Of a stretch of 64,000 nucleotides of DNA, positions 24,074 through 33,118 are shown piece after piece. The DNA is from Haematobacter missouriensis (GTDB lineage: Bacteria; Pseudomonadota; Alphaproteobacteria; Rhodobacterales; Rhodobacteraceae): assembly GCF_000740775.1 (NCBI RefSeq), contig NZ_JFGS01000017.1, positions 21,561 through 85,560 of the forward strand, in the 5' to 3' direction. The position numbers were made by a program, and so were the translations under genes. Position 1 is the stretch's first letter. Each line of letters opens with the position of its first letter. A model generated the notes under the pieces. The model worked only from the letters and a program-made list of their open reading frames with translations, was not told the origin of the DNA and did not search any database.

Positions 24074-24454
24074 CGGATCATCCTCTGAAATGCGCCCCAG
24101 AGGTGCCAAAGCAGCGGGGGCGAGTCAACGACGGTGGCTTGATAAGGAGAGGTGCGGCAGGCGCACGGTGATCGGGACGTCAGACGCGGGTGCGACGACG
24201 TCGGCTCGGCAGGGAAAGGCGGAGCTTCGCGATCATGAGACGCGGATAACCGGTCGGTGCAGGGTTGTAAATCTTTTTCAGGGTGCTCATCTCAGAGAAA
24301 GCGACCTTTGCTGCGGTTGTGCTTGAATCGGCGGCCTGTCGCTTGTATCTCGCCGTGTCCCGCTTAGTATGCGGCGCCAAGAACCAGAATTTTGCCGCTT
24401 GCCGGTGCGCCCTCTCGCGCAGCCGGTAGTGCGGCTTTCAGCCGGAGGCACTGA
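24074..24454. other. Divergent argD/gcrA intergenic region
   Basis: About 380 bases without a supported gene. It holds the leader of argD on one side and the gcrA promoter on the other, plus two GANTC sites (in GAGTC near 24122 and GAATC at 24325-24329), the target of CcrM methylation in alphaproteobacteria. No RNA gene is recognised. Confidence 0.5.
24323..24351 (+). promoter_or_regulatory. Candidate gcrA promoter overlapping a GANTC site
   Basis: TTGAAT (24323-24328) and TATCTC (24346-24351) are 17 bases apart, about 100 bases before gcrA. A GAATC methylation site overlaps the -35 element. CcrM-methylated GANTC near -35/-10 is the hallmark of GcrA-dependent promoters, so autoregulation is possible. 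Confidence 0.4.
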
Positions 24455-25066
24455 ATGTCCTGGACCGACGAACGCGTCGAGACCCTGAAGCGGATGTGGG
24501 GCGAAGGCCAGAGCGCCAGCCAGATCGCCAAGGAACTTGGCGGTGTCACGCGCAACGCGGTGATCGGCAAGGTCCATCGGCTTGGCCTTTCCAACCGTGG
24601 ACCGGGTGAGAAGGAAGAGGAAGCCGTTGTGGAAACGGTCGAGGAAATCGTAACACAGGAAACGGTGATAGAGGTCGTCGTCGAGAGCGCACGCGAGCCG
24701 GAGCCGGAACCCGTCCGGGCAGAGCCGAGCCGCGTCGAGCCGCAACCGCGTGTCGCGCCGGCGCCGCCGACCCAGCTTTCCACCCGTCGTCCGGTGACGA
24801 ATGGCCTTCAGCCGCTTCCGCCGCAGCCCTCGACCAACGAAATCAGCCCCGAAACCCTTGCCTCCGCCCGCGAGGTGGAGAAGCGCGCCCGCAAGCTCAC
24901 CTTGCTGGAGTTGACGGAACGGACCTGCAAATGGCCGATCGGCGACCCGGCCACGGACGATTTCTGGTTCTGCGGTCATGCGGCCGCGCCCGGAAAACCC
25001 TATTGCGAGGCGCATGTGAGCGTGGCTTTCCAACCGATGTCCGCCCGCCGGGACCGTCGCCGCTAA
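24455..25066 (+). CDS. gcrA: GcrA cell-cycle regulator
   Basis: The 203-residue protein starts with the invariant GcrA DNA-binding segment (MSWTDERVETLKRMWGEG, ASQIAKELGGVTRNAVIGKV, HRLGLSNR). A Pro/Glu-rich linker and the conserved C-terminal sigma-interacting domain with TCKWPIGDP and FCGHAAAPGKPYCEAH complete it. GcrA binds sigma-70 holoenzyme and activates promoters bearing methylated GANTC sites. Upstream it shares a 380-base region with argD; it is transcribed alone. Confidence 0.95.
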   Translation: MSWTDERVETLKRMWGEGQSASQIAKELGGVTRNAVIGKVHRLGLSNRGPGEKEEEAVVETVEEIVTQETVIEVVVESAREPEPEPVRAEPSRVEPQPRVAPAPPTQLSTRRPVTNGLQPLPPQPSTNEISPETLASAREVEKRARKLTLLELTERTCKWPIGDPATDDFWFCGHAAAPGKPYCEAHVSVAFQPMSARRDRRR

Positions 25067-25092
25067 GTCGTGACCTCCCTCTGATCGAGCGT

Positions 25093-25111
25093 CCCCGCGC
25101 ATTCCGCGGGG
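25093..25111 (+). terminator. Possible hairpin terminator after gcrA
   Basis: CCCCGCG and CGCGGGG form a perfect 7-bp stem around a 5-base loop 26 bases after gcrA. The following bases are only partly T-rich, so function as an intrinsic terminator is uncertain. Confidence 0.45.
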
Positions 25112-25250
25112 GGTCATCTTCCTGTTGCTTCGGCAGGGCAGATTCGGCGGCAAATTGCCCCGGGGACTTGAGGCGGCAGAGAAAAATGACTACGTCGTCG
25201 CCTTCCTCGGGCGGCGCGGTCGCCCGCCCTGACGCCGTAGGAGGCCCCCC

Positions 25251-26345
25251 ATGCAGACACCCTGCTACGTGATCGACAAGGCGCTGCTCCTGCCCAACAT
25301 GGAGAAGATCGCCACGCTGCGCGAAGCCTCCGGCGCCAAGGCGCTGCTGGCGCTCAAGTGCTTCGCCACATGGTCGGTCTTCGACTTCATGTCGGACTAC
25401 ATGGACGGAACCACCTCCTCCTCGCTTTACGAGGTGAAGCTCGGACGTGAGAAGTTTCCGGGCGAGACGCACGCCTATTCCGTCGCCTGGGCACCTGACG
25501 AGATCGACGAGGTTCTGGCCAATTCCGACAAGGTCATCTTCAACACCGCCGGGCAGCTCGAACGCTTCCGCGACGTGTCGGAGGGGCATGTCCGCGGCCT
25601 GCGGGTCAATCCCGGCGTCTCCACCTCCGGCTTCGATCTGGCGGATCCGGCGCGGCCCTTCTCGCGGCTCGGCGAATGGGATCCGCAGCGGATCGAACCG
25701 CATCTGGATGCGATTTCCGGCTTCATGTTCCACAACAACTGCGAAAACGAGAGTTTCGAGCGGTTTGACGAGATGCTGGGCCTGATCGAGCAACGCTTCG
25801 GTGGGCTGATCCGGCGGCTGGACTGGATTTCGCTGGGCGGAGGCATCCACTTCACCGGCGAGGGTTATCCGCTGATGAAACTCGCTGAGCGGCTGAAGCG
25901 GTTTTCCGACACTTTCGGCGTTCAGGTCTATCTGGAGCCGGGAGAGGCGGCGATCACCAAATCCACCACGCTGGAGGTTACGGTGCTCGACACGCTGCAC
26001 AATGGAAAGAATCTTGCCATCGTGGACAGCTCTATCGAAGCCCATATGCTTGATCTGCTGATCTATCGTCAGTCCGCCAAGATGGAGCCGAACGAAGGGC
26101 CGGAGGAATGGATGGTCTGCGGAAAATCCTGTCTCGCAGGCGATATCTTCGGCGAGTTCCGCTTTCCCCACCCCCTGAAAGCCGGGGACCGGCTGTCGAT
26201 TCAGGATGCCGCCGGTTACACGATGGTCAAGAAGAACTGGTTCAACGGTGTGAAGATGCCTTCCATCGCCATCCGCGAGCTGGATGGAACCCTGACTGAA
26301 GTGCGCGACTTCGGCTATGACGAATTCGCCGCCGCACTTTCCTGA
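25251..26345 (+). CDS. nspC: Carboxynorspermidine/carboxyspermidine decarboxylase
   Basis: The 364-residue protein is a fold-III PLP decarboxylase. The PLP lysine lies in LLALKCFA (K36), SLGGGIHFTGEGYP is the phosphate loop, and CGKSCLAGD near residue 290 supplies the catalytic Cys of the partner subunit. It removes CO2 from carboxy(nor)spermidine, the second step of the alternative spermidine or norspermidine pathway. The dehydrogenase partner follows 54 bases later. A GGAGG site precedes the ATG. Confidence 0.92.
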   Translation: MQTPCYVIDKALLLPNMEKIATLREASGAKALLALKCFATWSVFDFMSDYMDGTTSSSLYEVKLGREKFPGETHAYSVAWAPDEIDEVLANSDKVIFNTAGQLERFRDVSEGHVRGLRVNPGVSTSGFDLADPARPFSRLGEWDPQRIEPHLDAISGFMFHNNCENESFERFDEMLGLIEQRFGGLIRRLDWISLGGGIHFTGEGYPLMKLAERLKRFSDTFGVQVYLEPGEAAITKSTTLEVTVLDTLHNGKNLAIVDSSIEAHMLDLLIYRQSAKMEPNEGPEEWMVCGKSCLAGDIFGEFRFPHPLKAGDRLSIQDAAGYTMVKKNWFNGVKMPSIAIRELDGTLTEVRDFGYDEFAAALS

Positions 26346-26399
26346 CCCCGCGCCCCCAATGGCGGGGCCTTCACTCACAGACCAACGAGGCCTCATGGA

Positions 26400-27638
26400 A
26401 TGAAGAAGAACGTCCTCATTATCGGAGCCGGTGGCGTGGCGCAGGTCGTGGCGCATAAATGCGCCCAGAACAACGACGTTCTGGGCGACATCCACATCGC
26501 ATCACGTACGAAGGCGAAATGCGATGCGATCATCGAAAGCGTGCATGCGAAAAGCGCCCTGAAGGTTGCCGGCGTGCTTGAAGGTCATGCCGTCGATGCG
26601 ATGGATACCGACGCGGTTGCGACTTTGATTGAGAGGACGGGTGCGGAGATCGTCATTAATGTCGGTTCCGCCTTCGTGAACATGTATGTGCTGGAAGCCT
26701 GTATCCGAACGGGCGCGGCCTATATGGACACGGCCATCCACGAAGACCCAGCGAAGATATGCGAAACACCCCCGTGGTATGGCAACTATGAATGGCAGCG
26801 GCGGGAGCGCACGGCGCAAGCGGGCGTAACCGCGATCCTCGGCGTCGGGTTTGATCCCGGCGTGGTCAATGCCTATGCCCGCCTCGCCGCTGACCGTTAT
26901 CTCGATGCGGTGAAGTCGATCGACATCGTGGACATCAATGCAGGGTCGCACGGGCGCTGGTTCGCCACCAACTTCGACCCGGAGATCAACTTCCGTGAAT
27001 TCACGGGCACGGTCTATTCATGGCAGAATGGCCAGTGGCAGTCGAACAGCATGTTCGAGGTTGGGCGAGAGTGGGATCTGCCAGTCGTCGGCAAGCAAAA
27101 GGCGTATCTCACCGGCCATGATGAGGTGCACTCCCTCTCCGCCAACTATCCGGACGCGGATGTGCGCTTCTGGATGGGCTTCGGCGACCATTACATCAAC
27201 GTATTCACCGTCCTGAAGAATCTCGGCCTGCTCTCCGAAAAGCCTGTGAAGACGGCCGAGGGTCAGGAGGTCGTGCCGCTCAAGGTGGTAAAGGCCGTCT
27301 TGCCCGATCCTGCGAGCCTCGCCCCCGATTATGAGGGCAAGACCTGCATCGGCGATCTGGTGACCGGAACGAAGAACGGCGAAGCGGCCGAAGTGTTCAT
27401 CTACAACGTCGCGGACCACAAGGAAGCCTATGAGGAAGTCGGCAGCCAAGGGATCTCGTACACCGCTGGTGTGCCCCCGGTTGCTGCCGCGATCCTCATC
27501 GCGCGTGGTGACTGGGACGTGGGCAAGATGGTCAATGTGGAGGAGCTGCCGCCGCTGCCGTTCCTCAAGGAACTCGACCGCCTGGGCCTGCCGACCCGCG
27601 TGAAGGACAAGGATGGCGACAGGCCGCTGGATTACTGA
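26400..27638 (+). CDS. Carboxynorspermidine/carboxyspermidine dehydrogenase (saccharopine dehydrogenase-like)
   Basis: The 412-residue enzyme has an N-terminal Rossmann fold (VLIIGAGGVAQVVAHKCAQ) and saccharopine-dehydrogenase features (GVGFDPGVVNAYARLAA, CETPPWYGNYEWQ). It condenses aspartate semialdehyde with putrescine or diaminopropane using NADPH to form carboxyspermidine or carboxynorspermidine, which the upstream NspC-type enzyme decarboxylates. Both genes are transcribed rightward and end at a strong terminator. Which polyamine is made depends on the diamine available and cannot be read from sequence. Confidence 0.92.
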   Translation: MKKNVLIIGAGGVAQVVAHKCAQNNDVLGDIHIASRTKAKCDAIIESVHAKSALKVAGVLEGHAVDAMDTDAVATLIERTGAEIVINVGSAFVNMYVLEACIRTGAAYMDTAIHEDPAKICETPPWYGNYEWQRRERTAQAGVTAILGVGFDPGVVNAYARLAADRYLDAVKSIDIVDINAGSHGRWFATNFDPEINFREFTGTVYSWQNGQWQSNSMFEVGREWDLPVVGKQKAYLTGHDEVHSLSANYPDADVRFWMGFGDHYINVFTVLKNLGLLSEKPVKTAEGQEVVPLKVVKAVLPDPASLAPDYEGKTCIGDLVTGTKNGEAAEVFIYNVADHKEAYEEVGSQGISYTAGVPPVAAAILIARGDWDVGKMVNVEELPPLPFLKELDRLGLPTRVKDKDGDRPLDY

Positions 27639-27659
27639 GGGTGAAAACCCGGAATTGTG

Positions 27660-27686
27660 AAAGGGCGCCCCTTAGGGCGCCCTTTT
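27660..27686. terminator. Bidirectional terminator
   Basis: A perfect 10-bp stem (AAAGGGCGCC with GGCGCCCTTT) around a 6-base loop, with A on the left and T on the right, lies between two convergent genes and can stop both. Confidence 0.85.
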
Positions 27687-27690
27687 CGCA

Positions 27691-28938
27691 TCAGCTCTTG
27701 CGCCGCAGTTCCGCCGATTTCGGCAGGAAGATCGTCAGCAGACCAAGCGCCGGGAACCATGCAAGGACGTGATAGACGCTGGCGATCCCGTGGCTGTCGG
27801 CCGCAAGCCCGATCAGTGCGGCGGCGATCCCGCCGAGCCCGAAGGAAAGGCCGAAGAAGATACCTGCAACCATCCCGACACGCCCCGGCAGCAGTTCCTG
27901 TGCAAAGACCACGATGGCGGAGAAGGCCGAGGCGAGGATCACGCCGATCACGACGGTCAGCACCCCCGTCCAGAACAGGTTCGCATGGGGGAGCAGCAGC
28001 GTGAAGGGCAGCACACCCAGGATGGACACCCAGATCACCGTGAGCGGGCCGAACCTGTCGGCAAAGGGCCCGCCGAGGATCGTGCCGACGGCAACTGCGC
28101 CGAGGAACAGGAACAGCTTCACCTGCGCCGCCTGCGTGCCGAGACCGAAGGTGTCGATCAGATAAAAGGTGTAGAAGCTGGTCATCCCCGCCATGTAGGC
28201 ATTCTTGGTCAGCACGAGGAAGGCGAGGATCCCGATGGACCACATCACCCGCGCCCGCGGTAGCGGCAGCGTCTTGTCAGCGGCTTTGCGAGCCTGCAGT
28301 TCCTCGCGGATATCGCGATACCAAAGCCCGACCCGATAGAGCACGAAGCCGGCGATCAGCGCCAGAACGCCGAACCAAGCCACGGCCGGACGCCCGAGCG
28401 GCACCACGATGAAGGCAGCAAGCAGCGGCCCCAGCGAGGTGCCGAAGTTGCCGCCCACCTGAAAGAGCGACTGCGCCGTGCCGTAACGGCCACCGGAAGC
28501 GAACCGGGCCACGCGCGACGCCTCCGGGTGGAAGATGGCGGAACCGATCCCGACCAGCGAAGCGCCGATGAGCAGAGTCGGATAGCTGCCGGCGACCGAG
28601 AGCACCATCAACCCGAGAAAAGTAAGGACCGAAGCCCAGGGCAGCGACATCGGCAACGGGTTCTTGTCGGTATAAATGCCGATCGCCGGCTGCAGAAGCG
28701 AAGCGGTGCCCTGGAACGCCAGCGTCAGCGCACCGATCTGCCAGAAATCCAGCGCGAAATCCGCCTTCAGCAGAGGATAAATCGCCGCGAGCAGCGACTG
28801 CATCACATCGTTCAGCATATGACACAGGCTGACGGCAAGGATGATCGACCAGGTCGTGCTATCCAGACGTCGCCGCGGGGCGGGCTGTGCGGGCTGCAAT
28901 GGCGCCGCGATATCAGGGGTTATGGCCACATCGGACAA
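27691..28938 (-). CDS. MFS efflux transporter of the fosmidomycin-resistance (Fsr) type
   Basis: The 415-residue protein has about 12 hydrophobic helices. Fsr-type signatures include SLCHMLNDVMQSLLAAIYPL near the start, and IGSAIFHPEASRVARFASGG in the second-to-third helix loop. Fsr exports fosmidomycin and probably other small anions or solvents. It is divergent from an AraC-type gene starting 107 bases away, which probably regulates it. A bidirectional terminator follows the stop codon. Confidence 0.9.
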   Translation of the reverse strand: MSDVAITPDIAAPLQPAQPAPRRRLDSTTWSIILAVSLCHMLNDVMQSLLAAIYPLLKADFALDFWQIGALTLAFQGTASLLQPAIGIYTDKNPLPMSLPWASVLTFLGLMVLSVAGSYPTLLIGASLVGIGSAIFHPEASRVARFASGGRYGTAQSLFQVGGNFGTSLGPLLAAFIVVPLGRPAVAWFGVLALIAGFVLYRVGLWYRDIREELQARKAADKTLPLPRARVMWSIGILAFLVLTKNAYMAGMTSFYTFYLIDTFGLGTQAAQVKLFLFLGAVAVGTILGGPFADRFGPLTVIWVSILGVLPFTLLLPHANLFWTGVLTVVIGVILASAFSAIVVFAQELLPGRVGMVAGIFFGLSFGLGGIAAALIGLAADSHGIASVYHVLAWFPALGLLTIFLPKSAELRRKS

Positions 28939-29044
28939 GGGAACGACTCCGCGTAATATTTCCGCCCGTTCTTAAGGCAGTTCCCAATTGAGTTCTTTCG
29001 TGCTTTGGTCAAAGACTTTCGCGTCCGGGCCAACGGAGGACAGC

Positions 29045-29851
29045 ATGGAGGCGGACCCCAACTATCGTGACCGGACGGCGGTGCCGAAGCCGACGCTCGA
29101 CGCGCTCGACATATCCAGCGAACCTCTGATCGCCGCGGCCGCGGATTACCCGGATTACCGGCTGGTGCCGCCGCACAAGCATAGCCGGTCCCAGCTTATC
29201 CATGCGTTGGAAGGCGTTCTGCTCGTTCGCGCAGATGCGGGGCGATGGATGGTGCCGAAGGACCATGCCCTCTGGCTGCCCGCCGAAACGGTGCATTCGG
29301 TAGAGATGCTTGGCAATGTGCGGATGCGGTCGGCTTATGTCCTGCCCGGCGCACATCCGGGCCTGCCGAGCACCATCCGGGTGGTCCATGTCACGCCGCT
29401 GATGCGGGAACTGCTGAAGGCGGCATCCGATCTCCCGCCTCTGGGACCGCTGGGTAAGCGCGATCCCCTCGTCAACCACCTGCTGCTACATGAAATACCG
29501 CTGCTGTCGGAACGTCCGCTTGCGCTGGCCTTCCCGACCGATCCACGGCTTGCACGGCTGTGCCGGGAATTCGTCGCCTCACCCGACGCCCATGTCGCCA
29601 TCGACGACTGGGCCGCACGTGCCGGGATGAGCCGTCGCTCCTTCACCCGGCGCTTCCAGCAGGAGACGGGCTTGAGCCTGTCCCGCTGGCGGCAGCAGGC
29701 GAGCCTGTTCGCCGCCCTGCCCCGGCTTGCCGCAGGCGAGCCGGTGACGACCGTGGCGCTCGACCTCGGCTATGAAAGCGTTGCGGCTTTCACCACAATG
29801 TTCCGCAGGATGCTTGGCAGTCCGCCTCGCACCTACGGCATCAAGGTCTGA
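29045..29851 (+). CDS. AraC-family transcriptional regulator
   Basis: The 268-residue protein has an N-terminal cupin-like ligand domain (LVPPHKHSRSQLIHALEG, MVPKDHALWLPAETVHSVEM). Its C-terminal double helix-turn-helix covers about 165-265 (AIDDWAARAGMSRRSFTRRF and VTTVALDLGYESVAAFTTMF). GGAGGACAGC precedes the ATG. It faces away from the Fsr-type transporter gene across a short promoter region, so it most likely controls that pump and itself. Its stop is only 3 bases from the convergent rnj stop. Confidence 0.9.
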   Translation: MEADPNYRDRTAVPKPTLDALDISSEPLIAAAADYPDYRLVPPHKHSRSQLIHALEGVLLVRADAGRWMVPKDHALWLPAETVHSVEMLGNVRMRSAYVLPGAHPGLPSTIRVVHVTPLMRELLKAASDLPPLGPLGKRDPLVNHLLLHEIPLLSERPLALAFPTDPRLARLCREFVASPDAHVAIDDWAARAGMSRRSFTRRFQQETGLSLSRWRQQASLFAALPRLAAGEPVTTVALDLGYESVAAFTTMFRRMLGSPPRTYGIKV

Positions 29852-29854
29852 CGC

Positions 29855-31531
29855 TCACTCTTCCAGCAGACGGCTGACCACCACGGTGACCTCGGGCTTC
29901 TTGCCGATTTCCTGCACGGATGTCTGGCGCACCTGGCGGCGGATGGCCTCGTCGAGCTTGCCGTCATCTGCGATGACCTTGTGTGACACTTTCTCCAGCA
30001 GATCGGCGAGCGCCTGCTCGATGACCTCCTCCAATGCGCCGCCACTCCGGCCCCGCGTGGGCAGACCCATGACCTCCGCCCAAGGATCGCCGAGGATCTC
30101 GCCTTCGTCGTCGATGATGACGGTGATGAGAACATGCCCATTCAGCGCCATGCGGATGCGGTCACGCACTACCCCATCTGTCGCGCCGATCAGCACATTG
30201 CCGTCGAGATAGAGCCGCCCCGTATCCACATGGTCGACCACGCGCGGACGATCGCCGGACAGATCCATCATCATGCCGTTGGTAACGATTTCCGAAGGGA
30301 TGCCTTTGGCTGCGACGAGCTTTGCATGCTCCCTCAGGTGACGATGCTCGCCGTGCATCGGAATGACCATGCGGGCAGAGACCAGATCATGCACCGCCTC
30401 CAGATCCGGCCGGTTGGCGTGACCTGAAACATGGTAGAGACCGTCGTTGTCATCCACCACATCCACGCCCATTTCCGAGAGCGCGTTCATGATGCGAATC
30501 ACGCCGCGTTCATTGCCGGGAATGGTGCGGGAGGAGAAGAGGAACATATCGCCCTCCTTCAACTCCAGCCCCAGATAGCGCCCGCGCGACAGCTGTGCGG
30601 CAGCCGCACGCCGCTCGCCCTGACTGCCCGTGACGATGAGCATCACGTTCTCCCGCGGCATGCTCGCCGCATCCTCGGGCGACACGGTCGGGGGGAAATC
30701 CGTCAGCACGCCGGCCTCGACCGCCGCCGCCACCATCTTGCGCATCGCGCGCCCGAGCAGGCAGACGGAGCGTCCCGCAGCGACCGCCGCATCGGCCAGC
30801 GTCTTCAAGCGCGCGACGTTCGACGCGAAGGTCGTGGCGACCACCATGCCGCGCGCATTCACCACGAGATCGAGCAGCGGCGCGGCCAGGGTGGCTTCCG
30901 AACGGCCCGGACGGGGTGAAAAGACGTTGGTCGAGTCGCAGGTGAACGCCTGCACCTTGCCATTCGCCCGCGCCATCGTATGCCAGGCGGCGGCATCGAA
31001 AGGCTCACCCACCACCGGCGTCCCGTCCAGCTTGAAGTCCCCGGAGTGAACCACCCGGCCAGCGGGTGTATCGATGACCAGCGCAGCGCTTTCCGGGATG
31101 GAATGCGACACGGGCATGAAGGAGACACGGAACGGCCCCGCCTCCACCTGCTCGGGATAGGCACCGACGATGTTGAGCATGTCGGTCGCCAGACCCTGCT
31201 CCTCCAGCTTCAGCCGCGCAAGAACGCCGGTGAAGGTTCGTGTATAGACGGGCGCCTTCAGCCGCGGCCAGAGATGGCCGATCCCGCCAAGGTGATCCTC
31301 ATGCGCATGGGTGATGAAGATCGCCTCCAGCCGGTCGGCCCGCTGGGTCAGCCAGGAGACGTCGGCCATGATGAGATCGACGCCTGGGGTGGTCTCCATG
31401 TCCGAGAAGGTCACACCCAGATCGACGAGGATCAGCCGCTCCCGACCCGCCGGCCCGTAGCCGAAAACATAGGCGTTCATGCCGATTTCGCCGGCGCCGC
31501 CCAGGGGCAGGAAGATCAGCCGTTCACTCAT
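29855..31531 (-). CDS. rnj: Ribonuclease J
   Basis: The 558-residue protein is a beta-CASP metallo-beta-lactamase RNase. The HAHEDH zinc motif lies at 75-80, GGAGEIGMNAYVF at the start, VVHSGDFKLD for the later His/Asp ligands, and a C-terminal multimerisation domain completes it. RNase J has 5'-to-3' exo- and endonuclease activity in RNA decay and rRNA maturation. It is the last gene of the nuo-birA-coaX-rnj run, its start lying 9 bases after the coaX stop. Confidence 0.95.
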   Translation of the reverse strand: MSERLIFLPLGGAGEIGMNAYVFGYGPAGRERLILVDLGVTFSDMETTPGVDLIMADVSWLTQRADRLEAIFITHAHEDHLGGIGHLWPRLKAPVYTRTFTGVLARLKLEEQGLATDMLNIVGAYPEQVEAGPFRVSFMPVSHSIPESAALVIDTPAGRVVHSGDFKLDGTPVVGEPFDAAAWHTMARANGKVQAFTCDSTNVFSPRPGRSEATLAAPLLDLVVNARGMVVATTFASNVARLKTLADAAVAAGRSVCLLGRAMRKMVAAAVEAGVLTDFPPTVSPEDAASMPRENVMLIVTGSQGERRAAAAQLSRGRYLGLELKEGDMFLFSSRTIPGNERGVIRIMNALSEMGVDVVDDNDGLYHVSGHANRPDLEAVHDLVSARMVIPMHGEHRHLREHAKLVAAKGIPSEIVTNGMMMDLSGDRPRVVDHVDTGRLYLDGNVLIGATDGVVRDRIRMALNGHVLITVIIDDEGEILGDPWAEVMGLPTRGRSGGALEEVIEQALADLLEKVSHKVIADDGKLDEAIRRQVRQTSVQEIGKKPEVTVVVSRLLEE

Positions 31532-31540
31532 GCGTATCCC

Positions 31541-32320
31541 TCATTCGCGGGGTGTGTCCTTGTTGTAGTCGTTGATGATGCGCAGCCCATGCATCGTCAG
31601 GTCGTCTTCAAGACGGTCGAACAGGTCTTCGCCGGTCGCGAACAAAGGCGCAAGCCCCCCGGTGCCGATCACCAGCATGGAACGGCCTCTTTCCGCCCGA
31701 ATCCGCGCACAGATCTCCTTCACCACACCCACATAGCCCCAGAAAATGCCGGACTGCATGCAGGCGACGGTGTTTCGGCCAATCACCTGTTCAGGCTTGG
31801 TCACATCCACGTGCGGCAGGGCGGCGGCGGCCATGTGCAGCGCCTCCATCGACAGGTTCACGCCAGGAGAGATCACGCCCCCGATATAGGCCCCGTCGCT
31901 ATCCACCACGTCAAACGTCGTGGCCGTGCCGAAATCGACGACGATCAGATCACCCCCATGCCGGTCATAGGCTCCTGCCGTATTGACCAGCCGGTCCGGG
32001 CCGACGAGCGTGCCCGCGTCCACCCGTGGCGGATTCGGAAGGCGGCATTCCGGCTTGCCCACCACCAGCGGGCGGCAGTCGAAATACCGGTTGCACAGCA
32101 CCCTGAGGTTGAACACGACCCGTGGCACGGTGGAGGAGATGATGACCTCCGTCACATCCGCGTCGATCTGGTTCAGCGTCATGAGCTGCTTGATCCAGAC
32201 CCAGTATTGATCCGCCGTGCGGCGATGATCCGTCGCGGTGCGCCACGTGGCGATGAAGTGCGCGCCGTCCCAGATGGAGAACACCGTGTTGGTGTTGCCG
32301 CAATCGATCGCCATCAGCAT
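31541..32320 (-). CDS. coaX: Type III pantothenate kinase
   Basis: The 259-residue product has the CoaX ASKHA fold: MLMAIDCGNTNTVFSIW (catalytic Asp 6), LVGPDRLVNTAGAY and IVVDFGTATTFDVVD, ending with VIGTGGLAPLF. It phosphorylates pantothenate in the first step of coenzyme A synthesis and needs a monovalent cation. It is flanked by birA and rnj in the same orientation with short gaps. Confidence 0.95.
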   Translation of the reverse strand: MLMAIDCGNTNTVFSIWDGAHFIATWRTATDHRRTADQYWVWIKQLMTLNQIDADVTEVIISSTVPRVVFNLRVLCNRYFDCRPLVVGKPECRLPNPPRVDAGTLVGPDRLVNTAGAYDRHGGDLIVVDFGTATTFDVVDSDGAYIGGVISPGVNLSMEALHMAAAALPHVDVTKPEQVIGRNTVACMQSGIFWGYVGVVKEICARIRAERGRSMLVIGTGGLAPLFATGEDLFDRLEDDLTMHGLRIINDYNKDTPRE

Positions 32321-32333
32321 GGCCTTCTCCCCC

Positions 32334-33092
32334 TCAGAAGAACACTTCCGCAGCGGGAATGGCCCGCCGCCCCTCCGACGTTGCCAGAACGAGCGCCCCC
32401 TGCGCGTCGATCGTCTCGAAAATCCCCGTGGTCGCGGTGCTGCCCGTCCGCGCCGTGATACGCTCGCCCAGCCGCGCGGCGCGGGCGAGCCATGCCTCCC
32501 GGATGGGGGCGAAGCCCTGCGTCATGAAGACGGCCTCGCGCGCAGCATAGCTCCGGGCAAGCACGGACAGGAATTCCTCGGGCGCGACCTGGGCACCGGT
32601 TGCGGCCAGCAGGCTCACCGGGTGCACGGCTCCCGGCTCCAGCGCCTCGGCAGGTGGTGCCTCTGCCAGGTTAACACCGATACCGATGGCGAGATGGCTG
32701 ACGTGGCCGCCCTGCCCGATGCCTTCCAGCAGAATGCCAGCCACCTTGCCACCGGCAAGCAGTACATCATTGGGCCACTTGAGTGCGAGGAGTTCCGGCC
32801 GGCCTGTCACTTCGCTCAAGGCATCGGCAAGGGCGAGCGCTGCCACGAAGGAGCGGAGCGCCACCGTCGCGGGTGGCTCTTGCGGCCTCAGCACCAGCGC
32901 GCCGGCAAAGTTGCCCGACGGCATGGCCCAGGGACGACCGCGCCGGCCCCGCCCCTGCGTCTGATTGTAGGTGAGAATCCACGCAGGGGCCGAGAGAACT
33001 GGCGCGATACGCGCCGCCTCGTTCAGCGTGCTGTCCAGTTCGGCATGGACGTGCCGCCCGATACCCGCCGGCCAGTCGGCCACCCTCGTCAT
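32334..33092 (-). CDS. birA: Biotin-[acetyl-CoA-carboxylase] ligase
   Basis: The 252-residue enzyme has the catalytic domain only: GRGRRGRPW (about 47-55) binds biotinyl-AMP, KWPNDVLL (about 104-111) and KVAGILLE follow, with a C-terminal SH3-like part. There is no N-terminal helix-turn-helix, so it does not repress biotin genes. It biotinylates carboxylases such as the methylcrotonyl-CoA carboxylase encoded at 52-54 kb. A 17-bp-period duplication in front of the gene creates a short leader frame. Confidence 0.92.
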   Translation of the reverse strand: MTRVADWPAGIGRHVHAELDSTLNEAARIAPVLSAPAWILTYNQTQGRGRRGRPWAMPSGNFAGALVLRPQEPPATVALRSFVAALALADALSEVTGRPELLALKWPNDVLLAGGKVAGILLEGIGQGGHVSHLAIGIGVNLAEAPPAEALEPGAVHPVSLLAATGAQVAPEEFLSVLARSYAAREAVFMTQGFAPIREAWLARAARLGERITARTGSTATTGIFETIDAQGALVLATSEGRRAIPAAEVFF

Positions 33093-33118
33093 GCCTCAGG
33101 GCCCGTCATGCCTCAGGG
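33087..33118 (-). repeat. Tandem duplication of the birA start region making a hexapeptide leader
   Basis: CGTCATGCCTCAGGG occurs at 33087-33101 and again at 33104-33118. On the reverse strand each copy supplies a TGAGG-like site and an ATG. The first ATG (33109) opens a six-codon frame, MTGPEA, whose TGA overlaps the true birA ATG at 33092. The nuoN stop lies in the right copy, so this links nuoN termination to birA initiation. Confidence 0.6.

Noticed and set aside
25067..25250. Riboswitch or polyamine-sensing RNA before nspC
   Set aside because: Only one simple hairpin near the gcrA end is evident; no conserved multi-stem layout I can support.
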